NCBI GenBank assembly: GCA_902793245.1
Contig: CADBCX010000003.1
Coordinates: 1 to 42,665, forward strand
From: an uncultured Eubacteriales bacterium
GTDB lineage: Bacteria > Bacillota > Clostridia > Christensenellales > Aristaeellaceae
Direction of reading: 5' to 3'
DNA length: 42,665 nucleotides
The notes beneath the pieces are model-generated. The model searched no databases and was not told where the DNA came from. It worked only from the letters and a program-made list of their open reading frames with translations. The stretch's first letter is position 1. The number at the start of each line of letters is the position of its first letter. The position numbers were made by a program, and so were the translations under genes. This document shows, piece after piece, positions 25,351 to 30,732 of this stretch.

Positions 25351-25491
25351 ATGAACAAAGAAAAGCATCCCGTGTATTACGTCGTCCTGGCCGTGTTATT
25401 CCTGCTGCTCGCGGTGGGTGCCGTGCTGTTTGTCTGCGCGGTTTCCGTAGGCAATACGCCGTTCATCCTCGGCCCGGCCAGGAGCGTGTAG
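25351..25491 (+). CDS. 46-aa single-span membrane peptide
   Basis: An ATG 7 bases after the Nudix stop opens a 46-codon frame ending at TAG 25491. The product has a short charged N-terminus (MNKEKHPVYY), one long hydrophobic helix (VVLAVLFLLLAVGAVLFVCAVSV) and a short tail (GNTPFILGPARSV), the layout of a bitopic small membrane protein. The ribosome binding site is poor, so translation would depend on coupling to the upstream gene. It fills the gap between the Nudix and RimJ/RimL-type genes exactly. No function is recognised. Confidence 0.5.
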   Translation: MNKEKHPVYYVVLAVLFLLLAVGAVLFVCAVSVGNTPFILGPARSV

Positions 25492-25520
25492 TGATGTTTA
25501 CGCAAGAATAAGGAACAGCC

Positions 25521-26087
25521 ATGCAGTTTTTTGAAGGGATTTTTTCCCATCTGCCCGTCCTGAAAACGGAGCGGCTCATTCTGCGCCCGCTGCGGATGCG
25601 GGACGCGGAGGATTTATTCGCTTACGCCAAAGACCCGGAGGTCAGCCGCCACGTGCTGTGGGATACCCACGAAAGCATCTGGGATTCCCGCCGGTTCCTG
25701 CGCGGCGCCATCCGCCAGTACCGCCGGGGACAGCCCGGCTCCTTCGCCATTGTGCTGAAGGATTCGGGCCGCATGATCGGCACCATCGGGTTCATGTGGA
25801 TCAATGTGGATTACAAAAGCGGCGAAGTGGGCTACAGCCTGGGCCGGGAATACTGGAACAAAGGCATCATGACCGAAGCCCTGCGGGAAGTGGTGCGCTT
25901 CGGGTTTGAGGATTTAGGCCTCAACCGCATCGAGGCCCAGCACGAGGTCAGCAATCCCGCGTCCGGCAAGGTGATGGCCCATGTGGGCATGCAGTTCGAG
26001 GGCATCCTCCGCCAGCGCATCCGCAATAAGGGCTGCTATGCGGACGTGGCGCTGTACGCCATCCTGCGGGGAGATCAACGGTTATAG
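25521..26087 (+). CDS. RimJ/RimL-type GNAT acetyltransferase
   Basis: A 188-aa GNAT protein; ATG at 25521 follows AAGGAA. It starts with the typical LKTERLILRPLRMRDAEDLFAYAKDPEV, followed by GTIGFMWINVDYKSGEVGYSLGREYWNKGIMTEALREVVRFGFEDLGLNRIEAQ, where the YWNKGIMTEAL stretch forms the acetyl-CoA loop, and NPASGKVMAHVGMQFEGILRQ. Members acetylate ribosomal protein N-termini or small amines such as spermidine; the substrate is not readable from sequence. It probably ends the Nudix-small peptide-GNAT transcript, which stops at a strong terminator 16 bases downstream. Confidence 0.92.
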   Translation: MQFFEGIFSHLPVLKTERLILRPLRMRDAEDLFAYAKDPEVSRHVLWDTHESIWDSRRFLRGAIRQYRRGQPGSFAIVLKDSGRMIGTIGFMWINVDYKSGEVGYSLGREYWNKGIMTEALREVVRFGFEDLGLNRIEAQHEVSNPASGKVMAHVGMQFEGILRQRIRNKGCYADVALYAILRGDQRL

Positions 26088-26102
26088 AGATGTTTGTTTT
26101 GT

Positions 26103-26132
26103 CAGGTCGCCGAAACGGCGGCCTGTTTTTTT
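26103..26132 (+). terminator. Rho-independent terminator after the RimJ/RimL gene
   Basis: CAGGTCGCCG (26103-26112) pairs with CGGCGGCCTG (26116-26125), one T-G wobble, AAA loop, followed by seven T. Confidence 0.92.
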
Positions 26133-26134
26133 GC

Positions 26135-26163
26135 TTGACAAAATATCTTTCATTATGTAATAT
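26135..26163 (+). promoter_or_regulatory. Sigma-A promoter of the hemolysin-III family gene
   Basis: TTGACA (26135-26140), a 17-bp spacer and TAATAT (26158-26163), starting 3 bases after the preceding terminator's T tract. Confidence 0.85.
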
Positions 26164-26216
26164 AGTATTCTAAACTAGATATAAAAATATGAAGTATTAT
26201 GTTGAAGGAGACAGCT

Positions 26217-26888
26217 ATGGAACAGGCATCGAACGGCAAAGCAAAAAAACGGGGCATCACGATTCCCAATTATACCCTGGGGGAAGAAATTTTCAACGCC
26301 ATTTCCCACGGCATCGGGGGACTGCTGAGCGTTATCACGCTGATCATGATGCTGCTGAAAGCGAAAACACCCCTGGCGATCGTGAGCGTGTCCGTTTTCG
26401 GGTTCGCCATGATTGTATTATATGTCATTTCCTGCGTGTATCACGCCCTGAGCAAGCGCGTCAAAGGGAAAAAGGTGCTGCGGGTGATCGACCACTGCAA
26501 CGTGTTTTTCCTGGTGCTGGGCACCTATGTGCCGGTGTCGCTGCTGGGGGTGGGCGGCTGGCTGGGCTGGACGCTGCTGGGCGTGGTGTTCGCCTTCGCC
26601 GCCACGGGCATATCGCTGAACGGGGTGAACGTGGAGAAGTTCAAGGTGTCCAGCGTGATTTGCCATCTGGTGTGCGGCTGGTCGATCCTGTTCGGCGTTC
26701 CCGCGCTGCTGCAATCCATCGGCCGGGCGGGGGTGTACTGGCTCGTTGCCGGCGGCGCGGCGTATACCATCGGTTCCATTCTGTACGGTATCGGGTCAAC
26801 GAAAAAGTATATCCATTCCGTGTTCCATATTTTCTGCCTCATTGGCACCGCCTGCCATTTCTGGGCGGTATACCGGTTTTTGCTGTGA
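26217..26888 (+). CDS. Hemolysin III/PAQR-family membrane protein
   Basis: A 223-aa seven-span membrane protein. ATG at 26217 is chosen over the in-frame ATG at 26199 because GAAGGAG lies 6 bases before it. Family features: YTLGEEIFNAISHGIGGLLSV at the N-terminus, YVISCVYHAL, VLRVIDHCNVFFLVLGTYVPVSLL, and the C-terminal IHSVFHIFCLIGTACHFWAV; the conserved His, Asp and His residues are those that bind zinc in PAQR proteins. Although named after a Bacillus hemolysin, most bacterial members have no proven hemolytic role and may have hydrolase or membrane-homeostasis functions. Transcription starts at a near-consensus promoter. Confidence 0.93.
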   Translation: MEQASNGKAKKRGITIPNYTLGEEIFNAISHGIGGLLSVITLIMMLLKAKTPLAIVSVSVFGFAMIVLYVISCVYHALSKRVKGKKVLRVIDHCNVFFLVLGTYVPVSLLGVGGWLGWTLLGVVFAFAATGISLNGVNVEKFKVSSVICHLVCGWSILFGVPALLQSIGRAGVYWLVAGGAAYTIGSILYGIGSTKKYIHSVFHIFCLIGTACHFWAVYRFLL

Positions 26889-26917
26889 TTGATCTTTTCG
26901 CGAATGATTGATATAAT
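26889..26917 (+). promoter_or_regulatory. Promoter upstream of the repeat-containing leader
   Basis: TTGATC (26889-26894, directly after the hemolysin-III stop codon) and a perfect TATAAT (26912-26917) are 17 bp apart. Transcription from here would place the whole palindromic element 26931-27088 in the 5' leader of the next gene. Confidence 0.65.
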
Positions 26918-26930
26918 AGATTCGAGTTCC

Positions 26931-27088
26931 CTTTATGGCTTTCTCGGAAGGGGGTCTGGGGGAAACCGCTCTTTCAGCCATGCGGCTTTAGACGCATGGC
27001 GTGCAATCGGCCAACTGCCTTAGAACCACAGCGCGGGCAAGCGAAGCGTAGGCCGTGCGAAGATATATCTAAGAGAGGTTTCCCCCAG
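26931..27088. repeat. Dispersed palindrome family 1, copy 4, with interrupted loop
   Basis: The left flank CTTTATGGCTTTCTCGGAAG and left arm CTGGGGGAAACCGCTCTT (26956-26973) match the family; the right arm AAGAGAGGTTTCCCCCAG is at 27071-27088, with one mismatch. In place of the usual 3-5-base loop there are 97 bases (26974-27070), rich in GCGGGCAAGCGAAGCG-type sequence, suggesting an insertion or a longer ancestral form. It ends 12 bases before the AAGGAG ribosome binding site of the next gene. Confidence 0.75.
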
Positions 27089-27113
27089 AAATAATTTTCT
27101 AAGGAGTTCCGCA

Positions 27114-27668
27114 ATGTCTAACCATTCCAAAGCCCGAAAGCAAAGCATGATGGCAGCCTTCTGCGGCATGGCGGCGGGGCTGTCCATGGCGGTGATGCTG
27201 CTGGGCGGAGTGATCCCCATCGCCACCTACGCCGTGCCCATGCTGTGCGGGCTGCTGCTGCTTCCCATTTTGCTGGAGTTTGGGGAAAGGGCCGCCTGGG
27301 CTACGTTTTTCGCGGTATCCGCCTTGGCGCTGATGCTGGATTTTGACAAGGAAGCGGCGTTCTTTTATCTGTTCATCGGCTATTATCCCATCGTAAAATG
27401 GAAGCTGGATAAAATCAGGGGAAAAGGCTGGCGGCTGGCGGCAAAGCTGGCGCTGTTCACGATGTCCATGGTGGTGATGTACGCGCTGCTGGCGCTGCTG
27501 TTCCCGGTGCTGGCGGTGCTCAAAGACTTTGAGGAAATGGGCGTTCTCATGAGCGCCCTGTTCCTGCTGGTGTATGTGCTCTGTATGATGCTGTACGATC
27601 ACCTGCTCGTGTACTGCGTGATGCTCTATGCCAACAAAATCCGCCCCAAGCTGAAATTCCTGAAATAA
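27114..27668 (+). CDS. Unrecognised polytopic membrane protein
   Basis: A 184-aa protein from an ATG with TAAGGAG 9 bases upstream. After a short basic N-terminus (MSNHSKARKQ) there are about five hydrophobic segments: roughly 11-35, 38-55, 60-78, 105-130 and 140-165, with a conserved-looking FLFIGYYPIVKWKLDKIRGKGW loop between and a basic C-terminus (NKIRPKLKFLK). Size and topology are reminiscent of small transporter subunits such as ECF S components, but no diagnostic motif was seen, so no function is assigned. The gene is preceded by a leader holding a palindromic repeat and ends at a terminator shared with the convergent acetyltransferase gene. Confidence 0.85.
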   Translation: MSNHSKARKQSMMAAFCGMAAGLSMAVMLLGGVIPIATYAVPMLCGLLLLPILLEFGERAAWATFFAVSALALMLDFDKEAAFFYLFIGYYPIVKWKLDKIRGKGWRLAAKLALFTMSMVVMYALLALLFPVLAVLKDFEEMGVLMSALFLLVYVLCMMLYDHLLVYCVMLYANKIRPKLKFLK

Positions 27669-27674
27669 AAAACA

Positions 27675-27707
27675 CGCTGGGTTTTGATGCAGCCCAGCGG
27701 TTCTTTT
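27675..27707. terminator. Bidirectional terminator between convergent genes
   Basis: CGCTGGG (27675-27681) pairs with CCCAGCG (27693-27699). On the plus strand GTTCTTTTT follows; on the minus strand TGTTTTTTATTTC follows, so it can end both converging transcripts. Confidence 0.85.
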
Positions 27708-27719
27708 TAGGTATTGCGG

Positions 27720-28505
27720 TCATACTTCCCCGTTCATTTCGTCCACCGTCGCGGCGGGCTTCACGCTCATCTCCACCCAGGCGGGAGAGAAGCCGCAGGC
27801 AATGGCGTTGCGGGCCGAGCGGATGTTGGACCAGGCGCAGCAGTAAAAGGGCGCTTTGTCTCTCTCCAATATTTCACAGGCCAGGCGGCTGGTCAGCGCC
27901 TTGGCGATGCCCTGCCTGCGATACGCGGGCAGCACGTCCACGCCGATCTGCCACATATCCGCGGCGTCAGCGGAACACCCCGCCAGGCCCACCAGCACGC
28001 CGTTGTCGTAAGCGCCTACCCCCAACACGTCCAGCTCTTTGCGTTTTTCGCACAGGGCGTTGCTCCATTCGGGCAGATACAGGGAAGCAAAATCCGCCCG
28101 GGTCAATACCTTCAGTTCATAAGCGCAGGGCAGGGGCCGCAGTTTATCCGCGTCCGGCAGGAAGTATTCCGCCATGAAGCACACCTTCTGCCCCAGCGGG
28201 GCCAGGCGTTCTTCCAGCCAATGCAGGTTGGGCGTTTCAAAGCAATGATACCAAACAAACTTGTTGATATATTCCTGAATCAAAGCCCGGTATTCGTCCT
28301 TCACCGACGCCACGATATTGCTTCCGTAGGAAACGAGCGTAGCAGCCAGCGGTTCCTGATAATACCTTTTCGCGTTCGGCCCCAGCCCTTCGGGACAGAC
28401 CACGTTTTCTTCCCGCAGAAAATCCGCGGCTTCGCAGTTGCAGTCCCAGGCCGACTGCCGCAGGGCGATTTCCCTGATTTTCCGATTCGTCAGCAAGCTC
28501 CTCAC
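27720..28505 (-). CDS. GNAT-family acetyltransferase
   Basis: A 261-aa protein whose C-terminal half is a GNAT domain: GVLVGLAGCSADAADMWQIGVDVLPAYRRQGIAKALTSRLACEILERDKAPFYCCAWSNIRSARNAIACGF, with YRRQGIA as the acetyl-CoA loop and the WSNIRSARNAIACGF C-terminal strand-helix. The N-terminal half (about 1-135) is not recognised and may bind the acceptor. The first possible start is GTG at 28505, since an in-frame stop lies just upstream; no good ribosome binding site precedes it, so the true start is uncertain. It is divergent from the MerR-CPBP operon across 160 bp. Confidence 0.85.
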   Translation of the reverse strand: MRSLLTNRKIREIALRQSAWDCNCEAADFLREENVVCPEGLGPNAKRYYQEPLAATLVSYGSNIVASVKDEYRALIQEYINKFVWYHCFETPNLHWLEERLAPLGQKVCFMAEYFLPDADKLRPLPCAYELKVLTRADFASLYLPEWSNALCEKRKELDVLGVGAYDNGVLVGLAGCSADAADMWQIGVDVLPAYRRQGIAKALTSRLACEILERDKAPFYCCAWSNIRSARNAIACGFSPAWVEMSVKPAATVDEMNGEV

Positions 28506-28609
28506 CTCAGGGGCATTTTACCACACAGGGAACAGAAAGACCATATCCGAAGAAAGAGGTTTTTCAAATTATTTCAGCGAAAAAATAAAAAATCCCCCTG
28601 CGTCAGGTA

Positions 28610-28640
28610 TTGCTCATGACGCTGCGTCATGTGCTAATCT
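28610..28640 (+). promoter_or_regulatory. MerR-type promoter with palindromic operator
   Basis: TTGCTC (28610-28615) and TAATCT (28635-28640) are separated by 19 bp, the over-long spacing typical of MerR-controlled promoters. The spacer is filled by a perfect palindrome, CATGACGC-T-GCGTCATG (28615-28631). The MerR gene itself starts 25 bases after the -10, so autoregulation is expected. Confidence 0.8.
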
Positions 28641-28665
28641 GGCGGGGAAAGGAGGCGAAAACGCT

Positions 28666-29391
28666 GTGTCGCAGTACACAACGGGAGAAGTTGCGAAGCT
28701 GTGCGGCATCACGGTGCGCACGGTGCAGTATTACGACGGGCGCGGCATCCTGACGCCCAGCGCGCTCAGCGAGGGCGGGCGGCGGCTGTACAGCGAGGAG
28801 GACGTGCGCAAGTGCCGGGTGATCTGTTTCCTGCGGGAGATCGGCCTGTCCATCGACACCATCGGCCAGCTGCTTTCCGAGGACGACCCCGGCAGCGTGA
28901 TTTCCATCCTGCTGGACCAGCAGGAACAAGTCTTGCGGGATGAAATCAACGAGCGCCGGGAAAAGCTGGAACAGCTGGCGGGACTCCGGGACGGGCTCAG
29001 ATTCATCGAACATTTCTCCGTTGAATCCATCGGCGATATAGCGGCTATCTTGGAAGGCAAAAAGAAACTGCGCGCCATGTACAGGAAGATTTTCCTGCCC
29101 GGCATCGCGCTGAATCTCCTGCAATGGGCGTCCATCCTGCTGTGGATTTTCAAGGGCGTCTGGCAGCCCTTCGCGGTGTGGGTGATCCTGGCGATTCCCA
29201 CCATTCTCTGGGCTTTGCGGTATTATGACCGGAACACCGCTTACATCTGCCCGCAGTGCCATGAAACGTTCCGGCCCACGTTCAAGGAAATGTTCTTTGC
29301 AAAGCATACGAGGAAAGCCCGCAGGCTGACCTGCGTCAAATGCGGGCATCACGGATTCTGCGTGGTCACATGGGGAGGAGATTTGAAATGA
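28666..29391 (+). CDS. Membrane-bound MerR-family regulator with zinc-ribbon tail
   Basis: A 241-aa protein starting at GTG 28666, 11 bases after GGAGG. Residues 1-70 are a MerR winged helix-turn-helix (YTTGEVAKLCGITVRTVQYYDGRGILTPSALSEGGRRLYSEEDV), followed by a helical segment with coiled-coil character (about 85-125). Two hydrophobic helices (about 142-161 and 168-188) form a probable membrane hairpin, and the C-terminus has a zinc-ribbon-like CPQC (195-198)...CVKC (223-226). Both the DNA-binding domain and the ribbon would face the cytoplasm. The stop codon overlaps the start of a CPBP protease gene (ATGA). A MerR-type operator lies immediately upstream. Classical MerR proteins are soluble, so the membrane hairpin is unusual. 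Confidence 0.88.
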   Translation: MSQYTTGEVAKLCGITVRTVQYYDGRGILTPSALSEGGRRLYSEEDVRKCRVICFLREIGLSIDTIGQLLSEDDPGSVISILLDQQEQVLRDEINERREKLEQLAGLRDGLRFIEHFSVESIGDIAAILEGKKKLRAMYRKIFLPGIALNLLQWASILLWIFKGVWQPFAVWVILAIPTILWALRYYDRNTAYICPQCHETFRPTFKEMFFAKHTRKARRLTCVKCGHHGFCVVTWGGDLK

Positions 29392-30146
29392 AAACCTGGA
29401 AAAAAGCACTGCTGTTTGCCCTGTGCCTGCTGCCCGTCGGATTGATCGGCGGATGGTTTACGGCGGAAATGACGCTTGCCGCTGTGGATCCCGTCCTCCT
29501 GGAGGAAGCGGTTCGGAGCGCCGGGAGCCTGGAGGCGGTGAAGGCCGTGTCGGTGGCGTCGAGCGTGCTGTACGCGGTGGTGCTGGGCTTCTTCGGTTAC
29601 ATCCTTTCGGAAAAGATTGGCTTGATGCGTCCGTTCCGGTTTGAGAAGGCAACGCTGATTCGTGTGCTGCTGATCTCTGCCGCGTGCGGAGCGGTGTTCA
29701 GCCTGGACGCCTGGACGTTCGGAAATTGGATTCCCCAATTGAAAGCGTCCTACGCGGAAGCGGGTTCCTTCGACGCGGGTGTGTGGATCGCTTCGATCCT
29801 CTACGGCGGCGTGGTCGAGGAAGTCATGATACGCCTGTTCCTGATGAGTGGGCTTTCGCTGCTGGGCTGGAAGCTGTTCTTCCGGCGGGAGGCGGCTGTC
29901 CCCGTCAAGGTGCTGGTCGCTGCCAATATCCTCTCCGCGCTGGCGTTTGCCGCCGGGCATCTGCCCGTTACGGCGCAGACCTTTGGCGGCCTGACGCCGC
30001 TGCTCATTTTCCGCTGCTTCCTGATGAACGGCGCGGCGGGCCTGCTGTTCGGGCGCTTCTACCGGAAATATGGCATCCAGTACGCCATGCTGGCGCATAT
30101 GCTGTTCCACCTCGTCAGCCGCACTATCTGGCTGATCGCGTTTTGA
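29388..30146 (+). CDS. CPBP-family intramembrane protease
   Basis: A 252-aa polytopic membrane protein. ATG at 29388 overlaps the merR-type stop as ATGA and follows GGAGGAG, so translation is coupled. The CPBP (Abi/Rce1-like) signature is complete: EEVMIR (E144, E145, R149), FAAGH (H191) and HMLFH (H237, H241), distributed over the hydrophobic helices of the C-terminal half. Members are glutamate-type intramembrane proteases or act as bacteriocin-immunity and signalling factors. Being in one operon with a membrane-bound regulator suggests the protease may cleave or control it; this is inference. Confidence 0.9.
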   Translation: MKTWKKALLFALCLLPVGLIGGWFTAEMTLAAVDPVLLEEAVRSAGSLEAVKAVSVASSVLYAVVLGFFGYILSEKIGLMRPFRFEKATLIRVLLISAACGAVFSLDAWTFGNWIPQLKASYAEAGSFDAGVWIASILYGGVVEEVMIRLFLMSGLSLLGWKLFFRREAAVPVKVLVAANILSALAFAAGHLPVTAQTFGGLTPLLIFRCFLMNGAAGLLFGRFYRKYGIQYAMLAHMLFHLVSRTIWLIAF

Positions 30147-30195
30147 TTGAAAGGGATCTTTAAGTCACTATCGCGTTGCGAAACAAAAAGATACG

Positions 30196-30243
30196 CTGGG
30201 GGCTGCGCGCCCCCAGACCTGCGGCAAGGGATTCCATCCCTTG
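30196..30243 (+). repeat. Two-hairpin repeat family, copy 2
   Basis: First hairpin: CTGGGGGC (30196-30203) with GCCCCCAG (30209-30216). Linker ACCTGCGG. Second hairpin: CAAGGGAT (30225-30232) with ATCCCTTG (30236-30243), TCC loop. The preceding TACGC matches the copy at 42573. It lies 50 bases after the CPBP gene; no T tract follows. Confidence 0.75.
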
Positions 30244-30347
30244 CATCCCAATAGGCGAAAAAACAAGTTGGGCAGAGAAAACAAGTTCCGCCTGCCGCGC
30301 TGGAGTTTACGATAGTTAGAGGGCTTCTGGCCCAAGAAAGCCGGGAA

Positions 30348-30383
30348 AATCCCCAGGAGAAAGTTCACTTTCCCCTGGGGATT
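30348..30383. other. Compound 10-bp hairpin
   Basis: AATCCCCAGG (30348-30357) pairs with CCTGGGGATT (30374-30383), and inside it GAAAG (30359-30363) pairs with CTTTC (30368-30372) around TTCA. It is followed at a distance by TTTTT (30393-30397), so termination on the plus strand is possible but not typical. Confidence 0.7.
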
Positions 30384-30397
30384 ATTCTCAGGTTTTT

Positions 30398-30418
30398 CCC
30401 GGATGCGAAGCATCCGGG
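30398..30418. other. 9-bp perfect hairpin with GAA loop
   Basis: CCCGGATGC (30398-30406) pairs with GCATCCGGG (30410-30418). It directly precedes the GCAA-hairpin element and is one of eight hairpins in this intergenic region. Confidence 0.75.
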
Positions 30419-30428
30419 TTGGCGGCTC

Positions 30429-30480
30429 TTTCCGCAGGCTCAATCGTCGCAAGTCCGCACAGCGGACATTGCTCGTTTCG
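30429..30480 (+). repeat. GCAA-hairpin element, copy A
   Basis: Conserved arms TTTCCGCAG.CTCAATCGTC and ATTGCTCGTTTCG flank a hairpin at 30449-30472: GCAA-GTCCGC, loop ACA, GCGGAC-A-TTGC, with a single bulged A. The copy at 42609 shares the arms and bulge but has a different inner stem that still pairs. Confidence 0.8.
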
Positions 30481-30490
30481 CTTGATCTCA

Positions 30491-30528
30491 CCGCCGATGA
30501 AATTCCCGCCACTGGCGGTCATCGGCGG
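30491..30528. other. 10-bp perfect hairpin with inner stem
   Basis: CCGCCGATGA (30491-30500) pairs with TCATCGGCGG (30519-30528); inside, GCC and GGC can pair around ACT. It lies 10 bases after the GCAA-hairpin element, in the same orientation-neutral intergenic block. Confidence 0.75.
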
Positions 30529-30641
30529 TTCGTCCCCCGGGCCAGAAGCACAACGGCACCAACTCCGGCTTAACCGGTTCCTCCACGCAACAGCGGGAAC
30601 CAAGCTTGATCGTTAATACAGCAGCATCCGCTAATGCGGGT

Positions 30642-30685
30642 CCAGGGCGGTCACCGCCCTGGTGGGGTGTGGGGCAAAGCCCCAC
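30642..30685 (-). repeat. Two-hairpin repeat family, copy 3 (inverted)
   Basis: Read on the minus strand: first hairpin GTGGGGC-TTT-GCCCCAC (30685-30669), linker ACCCCA, second hairpin CCAGGGCGG-TGA-CCGCCCTGG (30662-30642). The first stem pairs G-C and G-C ends in place of the C-G and T-A found at 42573-42589, with both arms changed. It lies about 50 bases beyond the stop codon of the large glucan synthase gene. Confidence 0.75.
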
Positions 30686-30732
30686 CGTTCCCTTTCGTGA
30701 ATGAAAGAGTCCTTTTTGCGCCTCGACCGTTC

